Shown here in pieces: positions 16,643 through 25,887 of a stretch of DNA of 64,000 nt. The DNA lies in contig JBOEGH010000006.1 in the NCBI GenBank assembly GCA_050633325.1, forward strand, positions 186,001 to 250,000, read 5' to 3'. The notes beneath the pieces are model-generated. The model worked only from the letters and a program-made list of their open reading frames with translations, was not told the DNA's origin and did no database searches. The DNA comes from UBA1672 sp050633325 (GTDB taxonomy: Bacteria; Pseudomonadota; Alphaproteobacteria; Micavibrionales; Micavibrionaceae). The translations under genes were made by a program, and so were the position numbers. Numbering within the stretch: the first letter of the stretch is position 1; each line of letters starts with the position of its first letter.

Positions 16643-17836
16643 CTACATGTCAAGTGAATCTACGTTTAGTCTACGAAAAATTTCTTCTTCTTCTCTTAGC
16701 AGCGTCGCTTCTCTATGCTCTGCGTCTTGTTCATCTACATCCATGTCTAAGTCCGTGTCATCATAGTCATCCTGATTAATTGCAATTTCTGAATCTAGAA
16801 TTGCATCAAGTGGTCCTAAGTTTCTATCAATTATACTTTCTACAGCTGAAATTTCTGTATGAGAATCTACGGATGCAACCTCCTGATCGCCATGCTCTGA
16901 AAGAATGTGATCTTCAGGTGGTATATCAAGCGGGCGTTTTGGTTCTCTGGTGCCTGTGTTTTCTATAACTACGTCTGTGTTGTCAATCCATTCTTCTTCT
17001 GGTATTTGCTCTTCGTTTTTTAGGGAAATATTAAAGTCTTCAGCATCAAACTCAAAAGGTACTTCTTTACGTGATTTTGTATGAATGCACTTATCTTTTT
17101 GAATGGTGTGAAGAAGTTCTCTTGCTTGATCTTCTGCGGCTTCTCCAAATACATACCAGTTTCTTGACTCTGCTATTTCTTTATCTTCTGCTGGAGTAGT
17201 AGGTTTTTCAGGCCTCATAGTATTTCCCGCAGATGATTTAAATAAGGCCTTTATTTCATCTGTTTGTTCTGTTACTTCCCAGCCAAGAGATTTTCCAAAT
17301 AAACCGTTCGCGGCTTTATTTTCTTTGGATACCTTTGCGATGATGGGATAATCTTCACCTTCTTTTTCTTTTAGTGCCAAGGTGAGGGCGGATATAGCAA
17401 CAGCGGTCAAGCCAAGTCCTTTTGCGCAAGATAATACCGTGCCGATTTCTGCATGACTTTGTTGTAGTTCATGCCCGGGCATATCGTCTACTTTATGTTT
17501 GAAAGCAAAGCAAACGGCCGTTATTTCTTCGTTATGATCTTCTATAAGTGCGATATGACCATTACTTGACAGATCTTTTACTGGATCTTCGGGTCTTGGT
17601 TTTACAAAATTACCTGGGTCGGCTTGTTTTTTTCTTCTTGACTGAAAGAACGCTTCAATCTGGGGGGTGTCTTCTTTATCTGCGATTTTTAAAGATAATG
17701 ATTCTGGGAACTCATCCTCTGGTTTATCATCAGCATTCCAAAAGTCTTTTAAGAATTGCGGAACCACATTTCTGTAAGCTTGGCTAATATTTATCGAAGA
17801 ATTATTTAAAGAAAATCCAAAGTTCTTATCAGCCAT
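16643..17836 (-). CDS. GNAT-like acetyltransferase domain with a long acidic tail
   Basis: About 397 residues. Residues near 85-210 look like a GNAT fold: a strand with VCFAFKH, an AEIGTVLS strand, a GLGLTAVAISALTLAL helix where acetyl-CoA is normally bound, then IIAKVSKENKAANGLFGKSLGWEV, the typical N-x-x-A-x-x-L-x-x-x-GF ending. The pyrophosphate loop is not the strict Q/R-x-x-G-x-G/A form. The C-terminal 150 residues are very acidic and probably disordered. The ATG at 17836 is preferred: the 18 bases before it contain its AGGA site, so the upstream ATG at 17854 is part of the leader. It lies upstream of the arg genes on the same strand but 285 bases away. Confidence 0.6.
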   Translation of the reverse strand: MADKNFGFSLNNSSINISQAYRNVVPQFLKDFWNADDKPEDEFPESLSLKIADKEDTPQIEAFFQSRRKKQADPGNFVKPRPEDPVKDLSSNGHIALIEDHNEEITAVCFAFKHKVDDMPGHELQQSHAEIGTVLSCAKGLGLTAVAISALTLALKEKEGEDYPIIAKVSKENKAANGLFGKSLGWEVTEQTDEIKALFKSSAGNTMRPEKPTTPAEDKEIAESRNWYVFGEAAEDQARELLHTIQKDKCIHTKSRKEVPFEFDAEDFNISLKNEEQIPEEEWIDNTDVVIENTGTREPKRPLDIPPEDHILSEHGDQEVASVDSHTEISAVESIIDRNLGPLDAILDSEIAINQDDYDDTDLDMDVDEQDAEHREATLLREEEEIFRRLNVDSLDM

Positions 17837-17962
17837 AATGGTTATCCTGATCATAACGTTATTGTTATGTGTTTTTAGACCATCAACTTATTCTTGTGCA
17901 AGAAAAAAGAAGTTTCGCACAACCGTGTGGGAATTAATTCTTAAGCGTGATTGTGCAGCATA

Positions 17963-19000
17963 CTAAAAACTTGTTTTACGAGGGTCGAATGCATCACGTA
18001 CTGCTTCCCCTATAAATGTTAATAGTATTAACATAGTTGCAAGTGATAGAAATGCGCAAATACCAAGCCATGGGGCGTGTAAATTGTTTTTACCTTGGGA
18101 GAGTAATTCACCTAATGAAGGGCTTCCTGGGGGCATTCCTAAACCCAAAAAATCCAATGCGGTTAATGATGTTATGGCAGCCGTTAAAATAAAGGGCATG
18201 AAGGTTATGGTAGCAACCATGGCGTTTGGTAGTACATGTCGCCACATAATTACCGGATCAGATACGCCCAGTGATGCTGCTGCGCGTACATAATCAAAGT
18301 TCCGCGCGCGTAAGAATTCTGCCCTCACTACATCAACAAGGCTTAACCATTTGAAAAGTAAGAGTATAAATAACAATGTCCAAAAGCTTGGTGTGAAAAT
18401 ACTGGCAAATATTATAAGAATGTAAAGAGAAGGCAGGCTGGACCATATCTCAATTATTCTTTGCATAACCAGATCGGTCTTACCCCCGTAATATCCTTGT
18501 ACTGCGCCGGCTATTACTCCAATAATTGTACTTAATATTGTTAGAATTATTCCAAATAATACTGATATACGAAATCCGTAAATTACCCGTGCCATAACAT
18601 CTCTTCCCTGATCATCAGTACCCAAGAAATTAATGTTGTCAGGGGGGGTAGGGGCTGGTTTGGTTAAATCGTAATTTATCGTGTCATAGTAAAATGGTAT
18701 AGGTGGCCATATCATCCATCCCAATCTGCCATCTTCACCTTTAATTAGTTCTTTAACAAATGAATCGCGATATTCAGCTTCGGTTTCAAAATCCCCGCCA
18801 AATGTAGTTTCTGGATAATTGAATATCACAGGAAAGTATAAGTTTCCGTTGTGACTAACAATTATTGGCTTATCATTTGCGATTAATTCTGCGCTTAAAG
18901 CCATAGTTAACAGTGCTAAAAATATCCATAAACTCCAGAATCCGCGTTTGTTTGCGCGGAATTGGGATAGGCGACGCTGTGTTATTGGTGAAAGCTTCAT
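17963..19000 (-). CDS. yejE: ABC transporter permease YejE
   Basis: Inner-membrane permease of the peptide/nickel (DppC/OppC) class. A cytoplasmic N-terminus ending in a first helix (LWIFLALLTMALSAELIA) is followed by a long periplasmic insertion (about 50-140), which is typical of YejE, with FLGTDDQGRDVMARVIYG. Five more helices follow, with the coupling loop AAASLGVSDPVIMWRHVLPNA that contacts the ATPase. 345 residues matches YejE. It follows an MFS gene by 38 bases on the same strand; YejF is 13 kb away. Confidence 0.92.
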   Translation of the reverse strand: MKLSPITQRRLSQFRANKRGFWSLWIFLALLTMALSAELIANDKPIIVSHNGNLYFPVIFNYPETTFGGDFETEAEYRDSFVKELIKGEDGRLGWMIWPPIPFYYDTINYDLTKPAPTPPDNINFLGTDDQGRDVMARVIYGFRISVLFGIILTILSTIIGVIAGAVQGYYGGKTDLVMQRIIEIWSSLPSLYILIIFASIFTPSFWTLLFILLLFKWLSLVDVVRAEFLRARNFDYVRAAASLGVSDPVIMWRHVLPNAMVATITFMPFILTAAITSLTALDFLGLGMPPGSPSLGELLSQGKNNLHAPWLGICAFLSLATMLILLTFIGEAVRDAFDPRKTSF

Positions 19001-19038
19001 TTAATCACTATAACGTAAACTGTGAATGACAAAAGATG

Positions 19039-20286
19039 TTAAGGGGTTTTATCACCATCTTGTTTCTCAGGAGGTTTTTCTTTAAGCCTGAATATTGATG
19101 GTGCAAATTGTGCAGGAAGGTGAACAAAGTTTCGTTTTCGTTCGATTTTTTCTCCAACGATAGATCTATAAAGTGCAATAACAAGTAATATAGCGGTGTA
19201 TGCCGCAAACATAATGAAAAACCCTTGTGATCCTACAACGGATAATAATCCACCACCGACTATTGGCCCTATTGTCGCCCCCAGTGAATTAAATAGTATT
19301 AATGAACGACTTACAGATACGATTTGAGATTTCTTTATTTGATCATTCATATGTGTGATTGATACGCTGTATATAGATGTCATCATGCCACCTAACAAGA
19401 AAATGAGTATATAGTAATGCGTATATACAGTGATGAGGGTAGAACAAATAATGGCAATTATTGTAGCTAGCTTTATAACTTTTCTGCGATCTATTTTATC
19501 GGATAGTGCCCCCATAAATATGGGTAAAACAGCATTACCCAAAATATAAACAGCCATAAAAATTGCTGTTTCTGAGTTGGGCATGCCCGATGCACTTGCA
19601 TATACAGGGCCAAGGCTGATCATTGTTCCGCCGCATAATCCAGAAACAAAAACTCCGGCCATGGATAGTGGAGATATGCTCATAATTTTACGAAAAGATA
19701 CGGTCTCTGGTTTTTGATATCCGGGGGTGCGCTTGTTTGTTAGAGTGATTGGTGCTAATGCGATAGATATTAGTATGGAAACCATTATGAATAAGTCTAT
19801 TTTTGTTAATGGCGCAGAGTTTATAAGAAATTGCCCTGCAAATAATCCCGCATAAACGATAGATACATAAGCGCTGAATATTGTTCCGCGTTGTTCCTTG
19901 TTCGCAATTTTGTTTAGCCAGCTTTCCGCAATAATAAATAGCCCGGAAAAACAAAATCCTGTTAACAGTCTAATAGGTATCCATAGCCAAGGGTTAACGA
20001 ATAGTCCGTGTAACAAAATGGTTGTTGATGCCATAGATGCAAGTGCGGCGAAAACGCGAATATGACCAACTGATGAGATCATCTTTGGTATATACTGACA
20101 GCCAATTAAAAAACCGGCATAATACATCGACATTATGATGCCGGTAATGGCAACGGGGAAGCCTTCGCTGCTTGCACGTAAGCCTAATAGCGTGCCTTGC
20201 AGGCCATTACTTATACAAAGGATGAATATGCCGAATAATAGTGGCCAAACAACAATTAAACGCTTCAGTGTTGATGAGTGAGACAT
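19039..20286 (-). CDS. MFS transporter (YcaD-like)
   Basis: 415 residues with 12 predicted membrane helices. Near the start of the second half lies the MFS loop GALSDKIDRRKVI (between helices 8 and 9), and a GxLxG-type signature sits in helices 2-3. The early segment SEGFPVAITGIIMSMYYAGFLIG is typical of the YcaD branch of the major facilitator family. The substrate is unknown. The C-terminal tail is basic and charged. It sits between yejB and yejE, breaking what is usually a contiguous yejBE pair, and has its own candidate promoter. Confidence 0.85.
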   Translation of the reverse strand: MSHSSTLKRLIVVWPLLFGIFILCISNGLQGTLLGLRASSEGFPVAITGIIMSMYYAGFLIGCQYIPKMISSVGHIRVFAALASMASTTILLHGLFVNPWLWIPIRLLTGFCFSGLFIIAESWLNKIANKEQRGTIFSAYVSIVYAGLFAGQFLINSAPLTKIDLFIMVSILISIALAPITLTNKRTPGYQKPETVSFRKIMSISPLSMAGVFVSGLCGGTMISLGPVYASASGMPNSETAIFMAVYILGNAVLPIFMGALSDKIDRRKVIKLATIIAIICSTLITVYTHYYILIFLLGGMMTSIYSVSITHMNDQIKKSQIVSVSRSLILFNSLGATIGPIVGGGLLSVVGSQGFFIMFAAYTAILLVIALYRSIVGEKIERKRNFVHLPAQFAPSIFRLKEKPPEKQDGDKTP

Positions 20287-20309
20287 ATCCAGCTCCGCTT
20301 TTTTTCGAA

Positions 20310-20338
20310 GCTATAGGCTTTAAATTACATGTCGTCAA
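20310..20338 (-). promoter_or_regulatory. Candidate sigma-70 promoter for the MFS gene
   Basis: On the minus strand TTGACG (20338-20333), a 17-base spacer and TATAGC (20315-20310) lie about 24 bases before the start at 20286. The -35 has one mismatch and the -10 two. It would allow the MFS gene and yejE to be transcribed separately from yejB. Confidence 0.45.
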
Positions 20339-20379
20339 GAAAATAATATTATGCAGTTTATAGCGTTATTATGAGGTGT

Positions 20380-21480
20380 TTAGTCTCTGCTATTAAAATC
20401 AATGCGCGGATCTATCCATACATAAACCAGATCTCTCAATAAATGCATTATTAAGCTCATTAATGAGAATATGTATAGAGTTCCAAGAACAACCGGATAG
20501 TCTCGGTTTATGATGCTTTCATAACTTAGTAATCCCAAACCGTCTAGAGAGAATATAACCTCAATTAACAATGATCCGGTAAAGAATACTGATATGAATA
20601 GGGCAGGAAAGCCCGCAATAACTATCAGCATGGCATTACGAAATATGTGACCATATAAAACTCTGTTCTCGGCCAGCCCCTTTGCGCGCGCTGTTAACAC
20701 ATATTGTTTTCCAATCTCATCCAGGAATGAGTTTTTTGTAAGCATTGTTAGCCCCGCAAAGCCACTGATTACCATTGCAGCAGTAGGAAGAACCATATGC
20801 CAAGCATAGTCTAGTATAGCCTGTAACATTGTCATTTCTTCCCAACCATCTGATGTAAGGCCACGTAAGGGAAAGAAATCGAAATATCTGCCGCCCGCAA
20901 ATACGATAATCAATAATATTGCAAACATGAAGGAGGGGATAGCGTAGCCAACAAACACCGTTACGCTTGTCCAAATATCAAATTTTGACCCATCATGTAC
21001 GGCCTTTTTTATTCCTAATGGGATTGAGATTAAGTATATGATTAGCGTTGACCACAAGCCCAGTGATATTGATACGGGCATTTTTTCTACTACCAGTTCC
21101 AATACTCCTACATCACGATAGTAGCTGTCCCCGAGATTAAAGGTTAGATAATTTCCCATCATGTTTAAGAAGCGAATATGTGCGGGTTTGTCGAATCCGT
21201 ACATGGCTTCTAATTCTTTTATGAATTCAGGGTCTAACCCTTGTGCGCCTTTGTAATCGCTGCTTTGTCCGCGTGATGATTGCCCACCAGATGATGTGCC
21301 CATATCGCCACCGCTGCCGCTTAACCTTGCAGTCGCAGATGTCCCGTGTCCCTGAAGTTCTGATATCATTTTTTCGACCGGTCCGCCCGGTACGAACTGA
21401 ATGATAACAAAACTGACCAGCATAATACCTAATAGCGTAGGTATCATCAAAAGGCAGCGCTTGATAATATAAGATAACAT
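20380..21480 (-). CDS. yejB: ABC transporter permease YejB
   Basis: Inner-membrane permease of the DppB/OppB class. An N-terminal helix (CLLMIPTLLGIMLVSFVIIQFVPGGP region) is followed by a Gly/Ser-rich periplasmic stretch (about 45-75). Then come LDPEFIKELEAMYGFDKP and FNLGDSYYRD, both characteristic of YejB, then further helices and the EAA-type loop LTARAKGLAENRVLYGHIFRNA. 366 residues is normal. It follows the TPR gene by about 100 bases on the same strand. The protein partners are YejE, YejF and the binding protein YejA encoded at 23898. Confidence 0.92.
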   Translation of the reverse strand: MLSYIIKRCLLMIPTLLGIMLVSFVIIQFVPGGPVEKMISELQGHGTSATARLSGSGGDMGTSSGGQSSRGQSSDYKGAQGLDPEFIKELEAMYGFDKPAHIRFLNMMGNYLTFNLGDSYYRDVGVLELVVEKMPVSISLGLWSTLIIYLISIPLGIKKAVHDGSKFDIWTSVTVFVGYAIPSFMFAILLIIVFAGGRYFDFFPLRGLTSDGWEEMTMLQAILDYAWHMVLPTAAMVISGFAGLTMLTKNSFLDEIGKQYVLTARAKGLAENRVLYGHIFRNAMLIVIAGFPALFISVFFTGSLLIEVIFSLDGLGLLSYESIINRDYPVVLGTLYIFSLMSLIMHLLRDLVYVWIDPRIDFNSRD

Positions 21481-21582
21481 ATTCGGTATGATATGTATGA
21501 TGGTCTATTAAGTCCATTAACAAAAAGCAGCATAAAGAAGTTTTACGCTGCTTTTATTGTAATATTTTTTATTCTTATTTGG

Positions 21583-22314
21583 TTAATGAACCATTTTCGA
21601 AGATTCTGCACCGCTATGCATGTTGAAGTCTTCAAAGGCAGATGGGATATCATCTTGAAGTAATAATGAATCAAAATCGTTAAGAAGTCTTTTTTCCTTC
21701 TCTTCAATTTCTGCCAACCTCTGTGTCGCAGAAACATTATAGGCGTGAACCAAAGTTTTCTCACGTATTTCATCTAAGCCAAGAAGTTTGGCAATATATG
21801 CTTTGTTACTTAAAACATTAATATTATTTGGATCTATGTTTAAAGCAATATCAGCAGTAGTTAATGCTTCTTCCTCTCGGTTAAGGTTTGCAAGTGCACA
21901 CCCTTTATTCAAAAGTGCATTTATATTTTTCGGATCATGCTTAAGTATTTGATCCTCTTGCTCCAGCAATCTTGTATATTCTTGTTTTAGGTTATTAATA
22001 AACGCACGCTGAAAAGCCGCTTTTTCACATTCTGGATCATCTTTTAACTTCTGATCTAAAAGGATTTCCGCTTCTTTGTAAAAACCATCAACAATCATGA
22101 TATCAATTTCGTCATCACTTTGTGATGGCTCTGATGATGCGAATGAATCAGGGTTCATAAAATATGAACATTCGGAACGCTTCATAAATGTCATTAAGTC
22201 GTATGCCAAACGTGCACGCATTGAGCCATCATCTACAGGAGAATGGTTTAGTGGGTGCGAATACTTGAAATTAGAAGTAGATTCACTATTAGCGTATATT
22301 TCTTCAGGCAACAT
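21583..22314 (-). CDS. Tetratricopeptide-repeat protein
   Basis: 243 residues. The middle (about 80-195) contains at least two to three 34-residue helical repeats with TPR spacing, clearest at NINALLNKGCALANLNREEE and NINVLSNKAYIAKLLGLDE. TPRs bind partner proteins. The N-terminus (1-75) is polar without a signal peptide, and the C-terminal 45 residues are charged. I recognise no specific family. It lies between the histidine phosphatase and yejB, all on the minus strand. Confidence 0.7.
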   Translation of the reverse strand: MLPEEIYANSESTSNFKYSHPLNHSPVDDGSMRARLAYDLMTFMKRSECSYFMNPDSFASSEPSQSDDEIDIMIVDGFYKEAEILLDQKLKDDPECEKAAFQRAFINNLKQEYTRLLEQEDQILKHDPKNINALLNKGCALANLNREEEALTTADIALNIDPNNINVLSNKAYIAKLLGLDEIREKTLVHAYNVSATQRLAEIEEKEKRLLNDFDSLLLQDDIPSAFEDFNMHSGAESSKMVH

Positions 22315-22445
22315 AATAACAACCCCTTGTTATTTACTTTATTTATTGGTCTTTATTTAATTTGACCTTGTTTATTTATAAGATAGTACCGCTTTTGGAG
22401 GGGGAAATCAATTCATTTTAAAACTTTATTTTTTTGCTATCCACA

Positions 22446-23069
22446 TTAGTCGATAACGGGGCGTGTATTCCACTCTGTAACCTGCCATTTTCCTGCATTT
22501 ATCTCGATAACACCAAATGCTCCGGTTGAAAGTTTTATTGAATGATTTTTTGAAAATGATTGAAAGTCATTTGTTATATATGGTGCAAATCTTGCGATTC
22601 CATTAGAAGTAACAATAAATATTGTCTTGTTATTACTAAGTGAAGATTCTTCTGCAAAACTATGCCAATTTTTAATTATCTGTTCTGGGTTAACATTCCA
22701 TCCGTTAGGAGGGCTGGCATTATTATCCCAATTATCTATTGCGTCTTGGCCAATTCTTGCAATTACTGTTTCTTCTGTTTGATTTTCATCGATACCGTAA
22801 TCAATCTCATTGAATATATCTAATTCATTTATTTCTGTATCTTGACCGTACGCGCTCATAGCAAGTTGGGCTGTGTATTTTGTACGCATCAAGGTAGAGC
22901 TATAGACAATATCAGGATTAAACCCAGATTTCTTCAAATGATTACCTAGGGCAATTGCCTGATCTTTCCCTTTTTGTACCAAGGGCAGGTCGGTACGTGC
23001 ACCAACACGTGTTGGCGTGTCTTTGGCGGTAAAAGTATTTCCATGTCGTGCAATGATTAATTTTGTCAT
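22446..23069 (-). CDS. Histidine phosphatase (phosphoglycerate-mutase-like)
   Basis: 207 residues of the histidine phosphatase family. The catalytic RHG motif is R8-H9-G10 in IIARHGNT. YSSTLMRTKYTAQ matches the second conserved arginine region, E-x-D-x-G appears as EIDYGIDE, and the second catalytic histidine is expected near FIVTSNGIARF, where the usual H is N or S here. That substitution makes phosphatase activity uncertain. The start shares one base with the kdsB stop (TAATG), so the pair is translationally coupled, suggesting a sugar-phosphate substrate in LPS precursor synthesis. Confidence 0.8.
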   Translation of the reverse strand: MTKLIIARHGNTFTAKDTPTRVGARTDLPLVQKGKDQAIALGNHLKKSGFNPDIVYSSTLMRTKYTAQLAMSAYGQDTEINELDIFNEIDYGIDENQTEETVIARIGQDAIDNWDNNASPPNGWNVNPEQIIKNWHSFAEESSLSNNKTIFIVTSNGIARFAPYITNDFQSFSKNHSIKLSTGAFGVIEINAGKWQVTEWNTRPVID

Positions 23070-23881
23070 TAATTTATATGTTCGCCATGGTTAAGAATGT
23101 GGTTTTCTGCCCGTATGATATCTTCGGGACTGTCGATGCCTGATTGAATCAGGCCTTCTTCTATATCTATTGGAACGGTTTGGATCTGTATGTTGTTTTC
23201 TAACATTCGCAGTTGCTCTAAGCCTTCCATCTTCTCATATGTTCCTTGTGGAAGGCTACAAAATGATTCAAGTATGTCTGATCTGAAACCATATAGGCCA
23301 ATATGCTGGTATATTGGTGATATGGTGCTTTCCTGTCTTAGTTCTTCTTCCTTACGGATAGCAGGGATAATATTTTTGGAAAACCATAAAGCGCGTTCTT
23401 TTTCATTTATGATTGCCGTTGTTCCACTAAACGGAGTTTTCTTTTTTGCTTCACGTAGTCTGTCCAAATCTTTCCAGCTTAACTTATGGACAGGGGTTAT
23501 GACTTCCGCACGTGGATTATTCTTATATGCATCAAATATGTTTCTTATGATTTCAGGAGGGGTAAACGGCGCATCACCTTGCAGGTTTATAATGAAATCA
23601 GGCCAATCATGTAGCTGCCTTATCGCTGACAATACACGATCAGAACCAGTGGGGCAGCTGGGTGGGGTGTTGATGCACGTAGCACCAAGCTCACTTGCAT
23701 GTTCTACTATGCGCTTATCATCTGTTGCAACAAAGATAGTTACATCCTCATATGGCTCTGCTGCTTTGCTTGCAACCTCTAAAACGCGTTGAAGCATGGA
23801 CTTTCCATTTATCATGGCAAGTGGCTTCCCCGGAAATCTTGTGGATGCATAACGTGCAGGTATGGCAATTGCGAGTTTCAT
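23069..23881 (-). CDS. kdsB: 3-deoxy-manno-octulosonate cytidylyltransferase
   Basis: Activates Kdo as CMP-Kdo for lipid A-core LPS synthesis in the cytoplasm. N-terminal nucleotide-binding PARYASTRFPGKPL (8-21) is the family signature. NLQGDAPFTPP (99-109) holds the metal aspartate D103, although the usual GDEP is GDAP. YEKMEGLEQLRMLENN near the C-terminus is a clear KdsB ending. 270 residues is slightly long. It lies 16 bases after yejA and is coupled to the phosphatase downstream. With the WaaL-like and glycosyltransferase genes upstream it suggests an LPS theme. Confidence 0.93.
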   Translation of the reverse strand: MKLAIAIPARYASTRFPGKPLAMINGKSMLQRVLEVASKAAEPYEDVTIFVATDDKRIVEHASELGATCINTPPSCPTGSDRVLSAIRQLHDWPDFIINLQGDAPFTPPEIIRNIFDAYKNNPRAEVITPVHKLSWKDLDRLREAKKKTPFSGTTAIINEKERALWFSKNIIPAIRKEEELRQESTISPIYQHIGLYGFRSDILESFCSLPQGTYEKMEGLEQLRMLENNIQIQTVPIDIEEGLIQSGIDSPEDIIRAENHILNHGEHIN

Positions 23882-23897
23882 TGTGATGTACCCTTAA

Positions 23898-25808
23898 CTA
23901 TTCTGAGCTTTCGATGTCTTTTGACCACCAAGTTTGTGTTATCAGTGGACTGATGTGCGATAATGTATCAGGTCTATCAAGGTTATCCCAATATGCCAAT
24001 CTCCATTTAGGATAGTGCCACATCGGAATAACGTAGTGGTTCCATGTTAGAATTCGATCTAAAGCATGTGTTTTTGTCACTAAATCATCGCGAGAAGTGG
24101 CGTGAATGATGCCATCTATTAATTCGTCTATGACGGGGTCATTTATGCCTATGTAATTGCGTGACCCATGTGTCTCTGCTCTATCAGACCCCCAAAATTC
24201 ACGTTGTTCGTTTCCCGGTGATGCGGATTGTCCGATACCTCCTATTATGATGTCAAAATCAAAGGTGTCCACGCGACGTTGAAATTGTGCGCTGTCTACT
24301 ACGCGGAAGTTTGCTTTAACTCCTATGCGCTTTAAGTTCTTTATAAATGGAAGAACCCAACGCTCATAAATAGGTGAGTAGTGCAATATCTCAAATTCCA
24401 AAACCTCTTGAGACCCATCATCTAGTGTTTTGTATCTGTATCCCTCTTTATTTAATGATTTATATCCTGCAGAAGTAAGCTTCTTTATTGCTGTACTTAA
24501 GTTCTTGCGGTTGTTTCCCGACCCATCAGTAGTAGGTGGGGAGTATATATCGGTAAATACATTATCAGGTATTTTACTGCGTAATGGCTCTAGAATAAGA
24601 AGCTCATTCTCACTAGGAAGCTTTGTAGGCGCAAGGTCAGAGTTTTCGAAAAAGCTGTTTGTTCTTATATAGTCACCATATGCGAATTGCTTGTTAGACC
24701 ATTCAAAATCATATGCGTAGTTTAGTGCTTCGCGTACATCGATGTTTTGGAAGACAGGGCGGCGTATGTTGTATATGAATGCAGTCATTCCTGCGGGTCT
24801 GTTGTGGTTTATCTCTTCTTTTCTTAAATCTCCCTGTTTCTGATTTGATACATTATATCCTTCGTGCCAAGTCTTTGATGTGGTTTCTATTTTCACATCG
24901 TAATCCTGAGCGAGGAATGCTTCATGCGCAACATTTTCGTCTTTATAGTAATCGTATCGAATCGTATCGAAATTATTCATTCCCTTAAATAATGCTAAAT
25001 CCTTACCCCACCAATCAGGGTTTCTTGTGTATTCGATACTGCGCCCTGCATCCACATTGCTGATTTTGTATGGCCCGCTACCTAAAGGTATTTCTAGTGT
25101 GGTTGCGCTGAAATCTCGACCTTCTTCTGTCCAGTAATGTTTTGGTAATATTGGTAATTCCGCAATGATAAGCGGTAGTTCTGCATTACCCTTAACAGAG
25201 AATTTGAAGGTAACCGATTTTTCACCGTCAGAGGTTATGGTCTCAACATCTTCCCAATAGGCCTTGTAAAATGGTTGCCCTTTTTGTGTTAATGTTTCGA
25301 ATGTCCAAATAACATCTGAGGCGGTGATCGAAACCCCATCATGCCACTTTGCGTTTTCGCGTAAGTTGAATGTAACCCAAGACTTATCTTTTGCGATAGT
25401 TATATCCTTGGCTATAACACCATAAAGAGAGAAGGGCTCATCCCAAGCATTTTGCATTAGGCTTTCATATACAAGGCCACTTCTTAGATAGTTTAGGCCT
25501 GCGGCTGGGTTACCCTTAACAATAAAGGGGTTAAGTGAATCGAATGTGCCTGTTACATGTTGTTTAATTACTCCGCCTTTGGGGGCGTCAGGGTTAACAT
25601 ATTCAAGATGCATGAAGTCAGCGGGATATTTAGGCGTTCCATGCAAGGATACAGCATGCGTTGCCTCTTCCCCAGATGATGGAGAAATTTCCTCATTCTG
25701 AACAGGAACAGTGTTACTTGTTTCTTTGCCGTTAGCGTTTGCATTGGTATATGACAAGGCTAGGGTAGCCAGAACGATTAACGACGCTTGTGAAAATTTT
25801 AGATGCAT
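23898..25808 (-). CDS. yejA: Periplasmic oligopeptide-binding protein YejA
   Basis: Extracellular solute-binding protein, family 5, feeding peptides to YejB/YejE. Residues 1-26 are a signal peptide with cleavage near NANANG. The mature start HAVSLHGTPKYP-DFMHLEYVNPDAPKGG, then FDSLNPFIVKGNPAAGL, is highly typical of YejA, as are AKWHDGVSITASDVIWTFE and the late DFDIIIGG. 636 residues matches YejA. It lies 79 bases after the WaaL-like gene and 16 before kdsB, and is separated from yejB by three unrelated genes. Confidence 0.94.
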   Translation of the reverse strand: MHLKFSQASLIVLATLALSYTNANANGKETSNTVPVQNEEISPSSGEEATHAVSLHGTPKYPADFMHLEYVNPDAPKGGVIKQHVTGTFDSLNPFIVKGNPAAGLNYLRSGLVYESLMQNAWDEPFSLYGVIAKDITIAKDKSWVTFNLRENAKWHDGVSITASDVIWTFETLTQKGQPFYKAYWEDVETITSDGEKSVTFKFSVKGNAELPLIIAELPILPKHYWTEEGRDFSATTLEIPLGSGPYKISNVDAGRSIEYTRNPDWWGKDLALFKGMNNFDTIRYDYYKDENVAHEAFLAQDYDVKIETTSKTWHEGYNVSNQKQGDLRKEEINHNRPAGMTAFIYNIRRPVFQNIDVREALNYAYDFEWSNKQFAYGDYIRTNSFFENSDLAPTKLPSENELLILEPLRSKIPDNVFTDIYSPPTTDGSGNNRKNLSTAIKKLTSAGYKSLNKEGYRYKTLDDGSQEVLEFEILHYSPIYERWVLPFIKNLKRIGVKANFRVVDSAQFQRRVDTFDFDIIIGGIGQSASPGNEQREFWGSDRAETHGSRNYIGINDPVIDELIDGIIHATSRDDLVTKTHALDRILTWNHYVIPMWHYPKWRLAYWDNLDRPDTLSHISPLITQTWWSKDIESSE

Positions 25809-25887
25809 TTTTGTATCCCTCTCTGATCGAGATTTTATTGTAATGATGCGTGATACAAAGTCACGTGTAAATATATGAGATTAACGT

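Noticed and set aside
17891..17904. Perfect palindrome TTCTTG-TG-CAAGAA between yejE and the GNAT-like gene.
   Set aside because: The T-run lies on the wrong side for a minus-strand terminator and there is no other supporting signal.
23190..23792. A 200-residue open frame on the plus strand opposite kdsB.
   Set aside because: It lies wholly antisense to kdsB, has no family resemblance, and its length follows from codon use of the real gene. The same holds for 43473-44090 opposite flbD and similar frames.
24950..24975. Short direct repeat TCGTATCGAA inside yejA.
   Set aside because: It encodes an uninterrupted part of the protein and is too short and few in number to be a repeat array.
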